From: Megalonaias nervosa
Taxonomy: Eukaryota > Mollusca > Bivalvia > Unionida > Unionidae
NCBI GenBank assembly: GCA_016617855.1
Contig: JAECUM010001937.1
Coordinates: 62,001 to 126,000, forward strand
Direction of reading: 5' to 3'
DNA length: 64,000 nucleotides
Positions 24,201-33,943 of the stretch are shown in pieces. Position 1 is the first letter of the stretch. Every line of letters begins with the position of its first letter. Made by a program: the position numbers and the translations under genes. The notes under the pieces were generated by a model that saw only the letters and a list, made by a program, of their open reading frames with translations, was not told the origin of the DNA and searched no databases.

Positions 24201-25008
24201 CATGGCTAGTTAGGATATGTAATTGTTCTCCAATGCATGCATGCATCCATCCATCCATACACACATGCATACATTCATTAATCCACTTTGATATACCTCA
24301 CCAGTCCTTTACACTTACCCTAAAACTTTTACAAGAGCACTGAAACTTGTGCTCTGGCTGAGAGCGATTGCGTGCAGTCTCAAAGAATGCGAGGTGTAGG
24401 AATCCTAATTGCTGTTTGGGATTTGGCTTGCATTTTACAACCATAATGTTTTTCGTAACCCGTTGTACTAATGGACCTGTAGTTTCGGTTGCCAGTAACC
24501 ATATAGCTTGTTTTGTTTCATTTGATACTTGGAGAGAATTCAAGATGGAGTTCTTCAAAGTCAATGGCTGTGCCTCTTGAGTACACTCTATGGCTGATTT
24601 GATATGGGGGCACACTTGGTCTGACAGTCCAATTTGGCTACTTCGACTGCAACTTTCAACATAGCATCTGGCTGCATGACATAATACTGCTGGGTCCACA
24701 ACTTGCGCAGGGTTTCCATCAAGATCTTGTACAAGAGGAAGCTGCACAAATCCACGATAATCAGGTCCCCGATCTCTAAGTCTGACAGAGAACACTTGCA
24801 CTGTTGATCCTGTGATAATCTTCACTGCATCAGCACTATGTCCTTTCTTCTTCTCTTTTTCTTTGAAAATAACATCACAGGCTTTGTTTTTACAACTGAT
24901 TCCTCTCGTTCCATTGTAGGTTCCACACTTTGGACACTTACGGACTCCTCTAAGTGTTGGTTTGCCTAGGTCCTCAAACAATGCTTTGAGTTTTTCAGGT
25001 GTTGCCAT
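6101..25008 (-). CDS. C2orf42: C2orf42 homologue, seven exons, 3' end missing
   Basis: Seven exons (25008-24319, 22013-21881, 16416-16264, 14703-14584, 12785-12684, 7312-7104, 6260-6101) join in phase through GT-AG introns and encode about 522 residues. The vertebrate protein is about 574 residues, so only the C-terminal tail is absent. The N-terminus has a treble-clef-like zinc site (CPKC at residues 25-28, then two more cysteines at 39 and 44). It is followed by a SWIM-like arrangement (CSC ending exon 1; CVHFYACIC in exon 2) and a C-terminal conserved block. The molecular function of this family is not established; the domains suggest nucleic-acid or zinc binding in the nucleus. Exons 2 to 5 all end in phase 1, so adjacent exons such as 3, 4 and 5 could be skipped without breaking frame. 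No stops or frameshifts are seen, unlike everything around it, so this is the live host gene of the window. Confidence 0.93.
7104..7312 (-). CDS. C2orf42: C2orf42 exon 6
   Basis: 209 bp between acceptor TCTCCAG and donor GTAAGA, encoding [19 protein letters not shown] and then [20 protein letters not shown], the best-conserved C-terminal block of the family. It ends in phase 0. Confidence 0.94.
7313..8559. other. Intronic sequence, no gene recognised
   Basis: AT-rich intron DNA between exon 6 of C2orf42 and the pogo-like element. No supported reading frame or clear repeat was found. Confidence 0.4.
8560..10540. mobile_element. Non-autonomous pogo/Tigger-like (Tc1-mariner) element
   Basis: The left end begins CAGTGTGACCCTGCTATA at 8560. 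The right end, read on the other strand from 10540, begins with the same 18 bases. Both are flanked by TA (8558-8559 and 10541-10542), the target duplication of this superfamily. Inside each end the motif TATAACACG recurs (for example GTTATAACACG, CTATAACACGG). The 1981-bp interior has no transposase; its only short frames are not recognisable. Likely a deletion derivative mobilised in trans. It lies between exons 5 and 6 of C2orf42. Confidence 0.85.
10770..10990 (+). mobile_element. Possible old tRNA-derived SINE
   Basis: A tRNA-like head contains an A-box-like TGGCTAAGTGG and a B-box-like AGTTCAAATCC about 40 bp apart. The tail is not resolved. This is a weak call based on promoter boxes only. 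Confidence 0.4.
11031..11245 (+). mobile_element. tRNA-derived SINE, diverged copy (same family as 50247-50497)
   Basis: Begins GGGGCCCTGGGTAGCTTAG and runs through the segments GAGAAAGCTTGCC and TTTTTCCACCACCAATATTCTGGCC, which align with GAGAAAGCTTGCC and TTCTTCCTCCACCATTAATACTGG in the young copy. The 3' tail is lost. Confidence 0.7.
11460..12232 (-). mobile_element. Decayed DIRS-like retrotransposon, copy 2 (RNase H region)
   Basis: The minus-strand frame 11467-11790 reads through the DIRS RNase [16 protein letters not shown], then [17 protein letters not shown], then HIPGTLTWL. Upstream frames up to 12230 are broken remnants of the RT/RNase H junction. Only this central segment remains; no recombinase or termini are seen. 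Confidence 0.72.
12684..12785 (-). CDS. C2orf42: C2orf42 exon 5
   Basis: 102 bp encoding [20 protein letters not shown] and then HYQFDG, a strongly conserved helix of the family. The acceptor is CTTTCAG and the donor GTAGGT. Confidence 0.92.
12786..14583. other. Intronic sequence, no gene recognised
   Basis: Intron between C2orf42 exons 4 and 5. It holds only a short CTT-rich microsatellite at about 13757-13775; otherwise nothing identified. Confidence 0.4.
14584..14703 (-). CDS. C2orf42: C2orf42 exon 4
   Basis: 120 bp between acceptor CTTTTAG and donor GTGAGA, encoding a proline/lysine/glutamine-rich linker ([15 protein letters not shown]). Poorly conserved sequence; identified by phase (1 and 1), splice sites and position. 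Confidence 0.82.
15127..15745 (+). repeat. Unknown 0.6-kb dispersed repeat, copy A
   Basis: Shares order and sequence with 33944-34580: TTTTGCATAGGGTTAGA, then TGTATGACTGATGGGTG, then TTACATTTTATATATTTGG, then CTCCAnTGTGCATGTT. Same orientation, diverged by small indels. No coding frame conserved between the copies and no terminal repeats found. Confidence 0.8.
16264..16416 (-). CDS. C2orf42: C2orf42 exon 3
   Basis: 153 bp following acceptor TTTGTAG, encoding a low-complexity linker rich in P, T, E and V that ends in a basic patch IKKKRKDE, a possible nuclear localisation signal. Phases 1 and 1 match both neighbours. Confidence 0.88.
   Translation of the reverse strand, partial: WPLLPHQRHSLLQSTNQQKRQGKSQIPPHLRWLSLKICWSQPSKRKGKMK
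16555..16760 (+). repeat. Interspersed CCTTGACCTTTAAC-type repeat, two tandem units
   Basis: Two adjacent units of about 125 bp each contain TTTTTCTTCT(A/T)TC, a CAGTnACCTTnACCT block, then TTTTACCCC or TTTTAACCCCAA. A weaker related stretch occurs at about 18225-18350. Repeats with this phrase are widespread in bivalve genomes as far as I recall. Confidence 0.5.
19020..20431 (-). mobile_element. Decayed DIRS-like retrotransposon, copy 3
   Basis: The minus-strand frame 19124-19327 contains the RT start ([17 protein letters not shown], then [10 protein letters not shown]), matching the equivalent region of copy 1 at about 3130-3290. An upstream frame at 20126-20431 encodes an unidentified protein in the position of a gag-like ORF. 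Frames are interrupted. The orientation matches copies 1 and 2 and the C2orf42 gene. Confidence 0.6.
20414..20498. repeat. 18-bp tandem repeat, about five units
   Basis: Units of ATATTAGACCCATC(A/G)A in direct array with a few substitutions, at the end of DIRS copy 3. Confidence 0.85.
21189..21233. repeat. (GT)n microsatellite
   Basis: About 22 GT units with one interruption, abutting the 3' end of the minus-strand SINE at 21236-21543. Confidence 0.9.
21236..21543 (-). mobile_element. tRNA-derived SINE, second family
   Basis: Read on the minus strand, it starts with a tRNA-like head: A-box TGGCCTAGTGGTTAGAG and B-box GGGTTTGATCCCCGG about 35 bp later. A body of about 210 bp ends at the CA-rich microsatellite, which probably grew from the SINE tail. 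Different body from the family at 50247-50497. Confidence 0.75.
21881..22013 (-). CDS. C2orf42: C2orf42 exon 2
   Basis: The acceptor TTTTTTTTCAG precedes 133 bp encoding [20 protein letters not shown], the second half of the SWIM-like zinc motif and the most conserved part of the family. The donor is GTAAGT. It ends in phase 1. Confidence 0.93.
22095..23003. repeat. Direct repeat pair, about 155 bp each
   Basis: 22095-22255 and 22848-23003 share CAGATGCA, TTATTA(C/T), GTCTAC(G/A)ACAATG(G/A)TAATACA and AAGCTCA blocks with the same spacing. The 590 bp between them is unclassified. Confidence 0.55.
23742..23948. repeat. Palindromic foldback element (MITE-like)
   Basis: Outer arms ATACTCATAAGTTGAGACC and GGCTCAACTTAGAAATGAGTAT are inverted copies about 160 bp apart. 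An inner hairpin has arms GACCCAGATCTGC and CAGATCTGGGTC at 23779-23823. No coding potential; superfamily unknown. Confidence 0.65.
24319..25008 (-). CDS. C2orf42: C2orf42 exon 1 (start codon)
   Basis: 230 codons from ATG at 25008 ([21 protein letters not shown]) to the donor GTAAGT at 24318. A longer frame could begin at a TTG upstream, but this is the first ATG and matches where family conservation starts. It carries the treble-clef site and, near its end, the first half (CSC) of the SWIM-like motif. It ends in phase 0. Confidence 0.93.
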
Positions 25009-25009
25009 A

Positions 25010-26600
25010 ATGACCAACCTTCAAAGCTGTACCTATCCAAACTGGAAAAAGGTAAATTCCACATTAGATAACATTTTATTTGAAAGGAAAAAATTTTTCA
25101 CCTAATATGGGCTTCAAAAAGTTTAGTTACCAATCCAACACTGTACATACTACATAATAATGAATCTGCTTAAAATGCCTTTAATTTAAACAGATGAGCA
25201 TCTTGAAAGAGTTTTTTCTCAGCTTCTACTCATTAGTAAGTGGATTTTTGGAGTTATCTTAATAGTTCATGCCAATAATTGTGATAAGTCCATTTTGGTG
25301 AATTATAAATAAATTTGGTTGAAGTGGTTTGTGTCAAAGTTACAGTTTTATTAGCAATAAATCATCCTGTAACCTCAACCCTTCTACATCAAAAGGGGGA
25401 AGGAGATAATATTTAGTATGAAGGAATGACTCTTTTATATTAATTAGGTCTGCCTTGATGCCCTAAGTATTTTTGGCATCCCCCAAACTGATTTTGAAAT
25501 ATCCAAATTAAAAGATAGTAAATACTTCCAGCCAGTGCTTACTGGAAATCTACTTGATCATACAAAAGCTTGGCATTCCATTTAAGTGCATATATACCTA
25601 ATAAGTAGTGTATTCAGATTCCCCACTTTACTGTATCACTAAATAGCTTACAAATAAGTAGGCAGCATCTCCCATTTTCATGGTGATAGTATGTATTCTT
25701 TCCTTAATTACATCATCTTTTTTCTTTTTTCAATAGATACATGTATTAGGATAGTTGACAAATTACATACTGGTAATGACTGATAAACACTTTTTGTGCT
25801 TTGATTGAGTCTGACATTCATCTTCAACATTATGCCTGGAGTTATGTGGTCCAGTAATATGTTACATGTACATGATTTTGCTACTGGCTACTTCCAACGA
25901 TCCAAATGCTTTGTTAAAAGACATTCTAGTTTGTTTTGTTTTTCAAAAAGGGAATAGTTTTTAATTGTGTTCAATGTCAACTTGAGCCTGTTTCAGTGTT
26001 GAAACTAGGATTGCATCAGTAGGGGATGTATGCTTTCTGATCTTCTGAAATTGGAGGGACACACAAAATTTCAAAGGAACAAAGGAAAATACAGGGATCA
26101 CCAAATAATTTTTTAAGTTGCAGTCCAGGATGCCATCCTTGGAAAAAGTTGAAGTCCAAGCCCTAAAAATTAAGGGTCCCAATAATATTTTCCCTTAAAA
26201 TAATTGGGAACATTATGCATTATTATACATGTCATCAAACTGGTAATGCTTCTGCATTGTGAAATATTTAGTATACAACAAAAGAATGAAAAGCTAAGGC
26301 AAGTGAGACCAATGATAATTGTTACTGTTTATAATGTTACAGCTATAACACTTCTTAATGGCTTCAACTTGGTCTTCTTTTCTTGATGTGTGCAGGTACA
26401 TGCAGAATGAATCAAGGATGAGATTGCATTTGCCTGTCTGCATTAATTTATTGATTACTCTCAATTCCATTTCAAAACAATAAACTTGCCAAGATTCTAA
26501 ACAAGGAGACAAATGAGCATACTCCATTTTTTTTTCCATTTCATCTTTAAGCAACACAGCAGAGCCTACTACATTTATATAAACAAACTTTAAGAAACTC
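25010..26600. other. Upstream flank of C2orf42, no gene recognised
   Basis: AT-rich sequence. The minus-strand ORF at 25961-26182 has no recognisable content. The promoter of C2orf42 must lie in or beyond here but no clear core motif stands out. Confidence 0.35.
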
Positions 26601-26639
26601 TCCACAGCAGGTTTGGGATCAAAATCCTTAAATTCTGGA

Positions 26640-26845
26640 CTTTCCTCTATCACTTTCATCAATTTCATTAGTTTCTTGTTTTTTAAACGTCAAAGGCACT
26701 TTGTACAGATACGATCATGTGAAGAGAAACCTTGCTCACAAATTAATGTCATTATAGGTGAAACCAGCAAAGCCTTTAAATGACTCTCACTGCATAAAGC
26801 CAATAATGTTCCATTATTTTCTCATTGTGAAAAACTTGTGTACTG
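26640..26845 (-). pseudogene. hAT transposase C-terminal remnant
   Basis: The minus strand reads LLALCSESHLKALLVSPIMT, then CEQGFSSHDRICTKC, a stop, then a tail resembling LMKVIEESPEFKDFDP. This is the pattern of the hAT dimerisation region (serine/phenylalanine block, then a short C-terminal helix). One stop codon lies inside. It differs in sequence from the hAT at 28610-31809. Confidence 0.55.
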
Positions 26846-27176
26846 AGGACTCAGCTGATGGAAATTTTGTGCACCCAAAATTGAAAGAATGTGCAAGTGT
26901 GGGTGGATTTTAGTGTCCCTGAGAACCTTAAAACACTCTACAGTACTTAAGGCACTAGTAGTAGAAATAAAATGAGATAGTTTTATTTGCTTTTACAGTT
27001 TTGCACCCTAATTTTTGCCATCTGCATTAAATTACTATCTTTACCCATATTATTGTCAAAAACATTTGACTATCTCTTCAAGTAACCCATAAAAACATTT
27101 ACGTATTTGAATATCTGATTCACCTGAATGAGCTGTAATGTGGACTTTTCCATTCCAGATCTTGCACTCATTTAAT

Positions 27177-27310
27177 TTGCACTCACTCATTATCTACCAT
27201 CCTTTGTTTTAACAATTCCTGTTTTCTGAATTATATTTTTTCATTGCGCTCACTCATTATCTACCATCCTTTGTTTTAACAATTCCTGTTTTCTGAATTA
27301 TATTTTTTCA
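27177..27310. repeat. Recent 67-bp tandem duplication
   Basis: TTGC(A/G)CTCACTCATTATC and the following bases through TTTTTTCA are repeated once, 67 bp apart, with a single mismatch seen. A young local duplication. Confidence 0.95.
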
Positions 27311-28609
27311 AACTAATAATTCACTGAATAAATATCAAAACTGGATTTGTGCTAGTTTTTCACCCTGTAATTCAGCTCACTTTTTCATTAAATCAACCTC
27401 GAAAATACATTACACTGGTACCACCAGTAACTTGACAATGCAAATGAGCAGACTACAACCAACATTAAATGTGCTGATTGCCAATAATGTTCTTTTAAAT
27501 GGAAAATAAATTGCCATCTTCAAGGATTTATTGCTGTTAGTAAATCTGACCAGCACTACAATTAACATATACTTGGGCTGATGTACACTAAAGACAAATG
27601 TGTATTTTCAGATTTTTTCCAAATGAGAAAACATGCACAGGAGTCTAGATGTGGGGACACAAAATGCTGGAAAATGTCATACTGTACTCAAGGTCCAATA
27701 CAGCTGCTTGGTAAATATGCTGCATATGATTGCTGTCCTTTAGAACAGAACACAACTTTAATCTGATATAAACCTGATGTTGCCATAATATAATCAAAGA
27801 GCACTTTTATTCCAACGCTACAGGGAACAAACAGAAATCTCTAATCCAGTAACAATTGTCACAAACAGAATTACCACAATGCAATCAAAATTTATATTTT
27901 ATTAATTAAATAAACTGATAAAGCTGACTGCAGATACTTAGTCTCATATGAAGGACTTCATCTCCATTTAATGTAACAACTAAATCCAGTTTTTTTACCA
28001 GTTAAAAAATGACATAAGTGGTAAAGGATGGAAGGTTAGAAACCAAAAGGCTGAACATTAAAAATTCCCAGAAAAACATGTTTCATGATAAAAAAAAACA
28101 TTTTCCCAATACTAGAAATTCTGGGCCACAATGTGTTATTACTGGAATAATCACTGGCATAATGTTTCAAGAATATGATCAGATGACAAAGGAAGTTTCA
28201 GTTATTGAATGCAGGCCAAGGTGTCAGAGCCAAAATGGCAGATATGCATTAATACAGATATTTGACAAGTCTTCTAACTCTACATATTACAGCGTTCCAG
28301 CAGATTTAACAAAAATAAATCCATGACATTTCTAGCGCCATTTCACAAAACTCAAGGACCACACTATCTTGCATTGTCAAGTAAATGAATATAAGAATGA
28401 CATCTATCAATGAAAAATAACAAATAAATTAACGACAATTATTTTTAATATGTACATTTTAAATTTACCTGACTTGCACACCTTGACTTTATGTAGTAAT
28501 TCATGTCATAATCCAATGTTCAATGTATTTTGCATTCAAAAGAAAAAAAGAAACAATCCTATATAGTCTTGTATGTGTTCCTATTTACAATATTAACAAA
28601 ACACATCAT

Positions 28610-30945
28610 TTTCCAGTCGCTTTCTTGTATTTAGTGAGAAGCAAACTTTTTCTGCTCTATCTCCTTTTCAAGGTCCTTCAGAGTCTCTTGTTTCACTTTT
28701 GCAGTCTTTCTGAGAGAACTGGACATAGCAGGCTTAGGCTATTGTCCTTTTCGGCTTGTTCAGCATTTTCATCTGCCAATTTGAGCAACTGCTGGATGTC
28801 ATCCATTAGTCATATTCTTTTATTTAACATGTCACCCAGCTCAAGATCTGCTTTTCTTTTTCTGCTCCTCTCACACTCCTCCCTCTTTTTCTTCTCCTCA
28901 TCTAAGTATAGTCTGTATGCGTGTCCAGCATTTGAAGCATAACTTTACGTTTCTTTACTAATATTTACATTTTCAATGCCTCCTATGCTAGGAATACTAT
29001 CAATAATTCTTCTTGAAATGAGGGGCAGCTGCTTTTGGTTATCTCTTATGGCTTCCTTGTTAATGGAGAATCCTCGTTCAACATCTGCCTTACCATGAGA
29101 CAGAGTTAGAAGGGTGTTTTGCAACTGGCCACAAGACAGCATATTCCTTTTTGTTTGCCATCAAGGAATGAAAAAACAAATCTAAGCGGTCGTTCTGTCT
29201 GGAGAACTGAGCAAATTTCACAGAGTCTTCTGACTTCAAACAATTTTCCAAAAAGACTTTGTAGTTTTTAACCAGGGCATCACATTGGTTTGGATCTATT
29301 CTTTCACTGTTGACTAGAATTTTGACCAGTGAGTGGAATGACTGAATGCTGGTCTTTATATCCTTCATCATCTTCTCTGGGTTCAATCATGTTTCATTTC
29401 TTACAAGGGCAAAAGTCACTGGTGACTTTGTCAGCAATTTTGTGACAGCAGCTTGGAGGAATTTCCTGCAATCAAAATAAAAGCCAGAATGTCCCTATCT
29501 GTCAATTTCCCTGATTTTTTAAAGTCAGCAATCACAGTCTTTGTCACAAAGTCAATTTCAATCCTTGCAGGGTCTTTCAGGTGTTTGCAATTTGTTAAAT
29601 CAAATTTAATGAGCTCTGATGCCTCTGTGATACAGTCCAGATGATCTTGAGCTACAAATCGCTCAATAAGACCCCTGATCATTTTGAAAATGTCTTCTGC
29701 AAGGAAAGGCAGCAATGGAGCATCTCCTTGAAATTCCTGTAAAAATGGCTCAAACTTTCTAGCCACTGAAAGGAAAAACTGTGCTTGAGGAATGAAGAGA
29801 CAAGACTTAACCACTTCCTTGAGACTCTCAAATGATTTTAATTCTGGATGCTTTTTAAGTGAATCAATATATGTTGCTAGATATGGAAGGAGGGACAGGA
29901 CTTTCTCTACAACTGTGATATTCTCAAGCCACATGTGCACAGAATTTTGGTGGCAGCTCCTTGATACCCGATGCCTTTCGATAGTCCTCTATTCTGGCTG
30001 GAGAATTTTTAAAGAAGTAATAGAGGTTGCTAAGTGTCTCCTCCAGATTCCACTCTGTGGCAGTGCAACCATCCCTGAATGCATTATGAATTATATGTAG
30101 GCTGCAAGATCCTGTTGGCAACAACGACTTTCCAGGGTGTGAATGATTAATCTCTGCATTCAACATGTCAAATGTTTTCCAGTTAACATTAGGTCCATCC
30201 ATTGAAATTTGTAGAAGGTTCATGGTGCCAAGATCTTGGATGATTGGACACAATTGCCAAACAGATCTTCTGCTGTGGCGTATCCCAAAAACTCTGATGT
30301 AAAAAATCTTGTTTGCACTCTTTCTGCACCCTGTTCCCAAAACCTGACAAGAATGTCACATTGCTTTTGGCACAATTGTTTATTCAAAGTTTCATCGAAC
30401 TGGAAAACATATCCATTACACTTGCGTATGCTATCTTTTAAGGTTGATGCAAAGTATGGAGCTAGGCCATGAATAGTAATATAACATGCTTTGTCCTCAC
30501 CGCAAGTGAATTTGTGTGCAATTGCACTGTCTGGAAACATCAGTGAAAAGACTCGTGAAATTTCCTCATTGGAATTAAAGGAGCTGTGGGTATTCACTGT
30601 CCTTAGTGTCCACAAAATTTCTGCCTTTAATTCATCATTTGATGTTGTATATGAAGCTAATGTTGGGGCAGACTTTGGCATAACTTTAGGTGATGGTGAG
30701 GCTGAATTTGAAATAAAACCAGAGATTGTGTTGTTCTGAGCAGATTTCATTATTTTACAATTCTGCACATGCTTCTTGCTGGTGGAATGACTTTTAAGGT
30801 CAGCTTCTCCCATATTTGCAATATTAATAATTCTGCTACTAGCTCTGCATTTAGCAGTCCTTGGGTCTGAAGCATTCTTCTCCACCCATTTTTCATAGTT
30901 TGGAATAGTCAGCCAACTGTTATTGAACATGCAAATACCAGGCAT
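28610..30945 (-). pseudogene. hAT-superfamily transposase, nearly full length but frameshifted
   Basis: Overlapping minus-strand frames (30945-30220, 30340-29924, 29940-29431, 29386-29090, 29142-28945) form one transposase of roughly 750 residues. It starts at ATG 30945 (MPGICMFNNSW), with a degenerate zinc-finger-like stretch (MGEADLKSHSTSKKH). Motifs YVFQFDETLNK and LLQISMDGPNVNW are the likely positions of two catalytic aspartates of the RNase H fold. The C-terminal dimerisation motif is LSHGKADVERGFSINK. After a stop near 28945 the frame continues as a charged coiled coil (DEEKKKREECERSRKRK) to about 28620. At least four frameshifts; intronless coding part. Confidence 0.8.
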
Positions 30946-30952
30946 GTTGGAC

Positions 30953-31809
30953 TAAACCTAAAGCAATAAAAAATGAAAGATTTTAAGACTTAACTGTCAT
31001 CATGGGATATTGTGTATTTTATTATCTGTTCAGAATTTTCTAACAGCCCAGTGTTCATTAACTAATACATTTTCATCACTTACTGCCTGACCAGACTTAC
31101 AATCTAAGATTTATTCATTATCATATTACACAGAGTCTTGGAGATCTAAAATTAAAATGCAATTTTTTTTTCAGTAGGGTTGGCAGGTTATCTAAAAACA
31201 GCTTCCGAAAGAAAACGACAATTTTTAATATTCTGAAACTAGAACTAAAGTAACAGCCCAAAACTTGAATATCAAATCGACAATAATGATTATAATCATA
31301 TCGTACCATACCATCCGACATAATAAAAGAATGACTGACTATGCTTCATGAGATGTTACGACAGACCCAAAAAACGAGAGAAATATAAACGAAACCAAAT
31401 TAGTACTTACCTCGTACGTTAGATCGAAGAAACAACAGACTTTTTCAGAAGAAATTAACTTCGTTTTGACAGATTGTCAAGTGGTAATTACTCAAAGCGG
31501 CGTGGCTGACCATTTGAATTTTCCAACTGAACTACACCGAACCATGTGATATCTACTGTTAGGGGAACTTACTCCTCTTATATGAAATGAAACCATTCAT
31601 CGACCGTAATTTTATTGTGTTTTATTTAATCGGTGCTCGGTGCTCAATGAAATTTGAAGTAATCAATTTCTTTAACTCCATTGTCAGAAATTCAATGACT
31701 TTTCCAAAATTTGCAAGGTCTAACAAATTCCATTACTTTTCAAGGCCCTTGAAATTTATTTTTTAAATTCCAAAACTTTTCCAGGATTCCATGACCCGCA
31801 GGAACCCTG
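30953..31809 (-). mobile_element. 5' end of the hAT element: terminus, noncoding exon and intron
   Basis: The right terminus at 31809 reads CAGGGTTCCTGCGGGTCATG on the minus strand, a typical hAT end, followed inward by CATGGAATCCTGGAAAAG-type repeats. A splice donor (GAG then GTAAGTAC) lies near 31410 and an acceptor (TTTAG) about 10 bp before the transposase ATG, so the gene had a noncoding first exon. The matching left terminus was not found. Confidence 0.65.
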
Positions 31810-31936
31810 ATATTTTTATTATAGTTGACATTTTTGCTGTTTCTGTAACATAGCTTTCAGCAATTTCCCAGTTTCTAATGAATATTTTAAGTATGACAGC
31901 AGCTTTTTTTGCTTTTTTTTTCATGATCTGTGTCGT

Positions 31937-32152
31937 GGATTAAATGCCATTTATTCAGTACAGGAGAGGTTATACATGGTGGCCAGTATATTTGATGGAG
32001 GAAGAACCTGGGAAAGCGCTGGGAAGAACCACAGACCCGTGTGAAACTACTAGCAAACACATATCCACACCTGCTGAGACTCAAAAACATGCGGAGAGAG
32101 ATGAGATATCAGTGATCTCTAAAGGCTTGTGCCTTAGACCACTTGGTCACCC
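31937..32152 (-). mobile_element. tRNA-derived SINE, full-length diverged copy
   Basis: The reverse complement aligns along its length with the SINE at 50247-50497: head GGGGTGACCAAGTGGTCTAAGG, B-box-like TTGAGTCTC, middle GTTCTTCC near CTTTCCCAGGTTCTTCCTCCA, and the 3' end AAATGGCATTTAATCC (AAATGGCGTTAAACCC in the younger copy). Confidence 0.8.
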
Positions 32153-32349
32153 TTTTTTGTTTTGTTGTTTCAAAGTTCTGATATCTAGTACTGTACAACC
32201 AGGCCAGAGGTCTCGGTAGCATTTTAAAACTAGGAGTCCAGAACTCCTGTTTTGGTAAAAATAGGAGTCCCACCAGCAAAAGTTGCAGTCCCTTCCCAGA
32301 AATCTATGCAAATTAGAAGAACTACTGGTTGCCATTGAGTTTAATTTCT

Positions 32350-32595
32350 ACATTCTTTATAACACTGACATAGTTCTTGTTTGTCCATCAGAGTGAGACT
32401 GAATTTTGTCAATCCAAGGAAGGTCTTATTCCAAGCACTAAGCTAGGCATCACACACTTTCTTTCACTTGGCTACTGTCCCATCTGAACTATCAATTCTA
32501 CCAACTTGAGCACTCTCCTCAATCTCATTACAATCTTTGTCAGTTTGCCGTTTAACCCCAAAATACTTGTCCAAATTTGCAAATGGCATTTTGTC
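32350..32595 (-). pseudogene. Possible hAT N-terminal remnant
   Basis: The minus strand reads MPFANLDKYFGVKRQ and continues to a stop, then resembles KKVCDA and LSAWNKTFLGL. This layout (a lysine-rich stretch followed by W-containing segment) is similar to the start of ZNF862-like hAT proteins. Weak. It could belong with the C-terminal remnant at 26640-26845, with the younger hAT inserted between. Confidence 0.3.
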
Positions 32596-32680
32596 TCTAA
32601 ATCTCAACATGTCTTGATTCCGAGGTCAAGTGCACTGCTTATTCCGCTACACTCGGAAATGAACACAATAATGAAAGCTT

Positions 32681-33110
32681 AGGTTGTTTATTTGACATAC
32701 TCTTATAAATGACCACATGTACATCTCTGGGTCTTACTGCCTCTTAATTCAAGCACTGTAAATATCAGTACATTTTCCCACCCAGTCGCCAGTCAAAGCC
32801 TTTGATCTTGCCAACCAGTTATTGCATCATGTTCTTTTGATGTACTCTTATAATGGCAAAATGTACATCAGGGGGTCTTTCAGCCACTGAATTCTGTCAT
32901 TGTAAATATCAGCACAGCTAACTGATCAACACATTTTCAACCCAGCCGCCAGTCCAAGTCTTTGAACTTGCCACCCAGCAACTGCATCATGTTCTTTTGA
33001 TGTACTCTCATAACGGCAACATGTACATCATGGGGTCTTTCAGCCACTAAATTATGTCATTGTAAATATCAGCACAGCTAACTGATCAACATATTTTCCC
33101 GCTAAGCATG
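32681..33110. repeat. Three tandem units of 145-160 bp
   Basis: Each unit carries TACTCT(T/C)ATAA, CATGTACATC, GGGTCTT, TGTAAATATCAG and CGCCAGTC. The second and third units are offset by exactly 160 bp and are close to identical; the first is shorter and more diverged. Confidence 0.85.
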
Positions 33111-33943
33111 TGGCTGAAGCAGGACTGGCAAGTATTTGAATTGTGCCGCTCACCTATCACATGTGTACAGAGGACTCCCGCCTAAGTGATTTTCTGCGTC
33201 CCAGATAAAAAAACTGGCATCCAAATATGTGTGATTAAGCGTTTCCAAGACCTCTGCAGGCCATACTTTAAGTTTAGCTGGTATTTTACAGATGGGTATA
33301 ACCAAGCACAATACTGACAGGTGAAGTCAGACATCATCTTTGGTCTCCAACCAAAAGGACCTAGGTTACATAAGAGAGAAAAAGTACATTTCTAAATCTA
33401 TCATGTGAATAAAATGAAAAAATAAAGCCTGAAAAATTGCTCATATTTGTTGTGCAGTCCTATATATGAATAATGAAAGAACATCAAATTGGCAACAACA
33501 ACAAGAACAAAAAATTTTAAAAAAGCACACACAAGAAACACAACTAACCTTAAAAAATATTGCTATCTGAAATCATGAAATTACAAGTACAATTGTCAGT
33601 GTTCAAACTGACATTTTGTCATTATTAATAAACCTGAACAGCCCAACACCCAAAGCCCTGAGTGAAGAAAGGTGACATGTTTATTGTCAACTTCCTCAAT
33701 GAATAAATATTCAGCTACCAGTTTTGGGGTTGGGTGGGAGTGTGGAGCATTCTTAAGTCCCTCATCCTTAAAAATATTATCTCCACATTTGCATAAAAGC
33801 TATCAACTTGTGTGTTTAAAGTCCCATGCTTATGCTTACATCAGTGGTTAAACATTTAAACCAGTACCCAACCAACTGTTTAATAATTAAGTTTAGGATG
33901 GGGATAAGTTATTTACCTAAGCATCCAAGTCAATATTTTTCAC

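Noticed and set aside
27581..28326. Two plus-strand frames of 61 and 102 codons
   Set aside because: No recognisable domain, no splice partners, random-looking composition.
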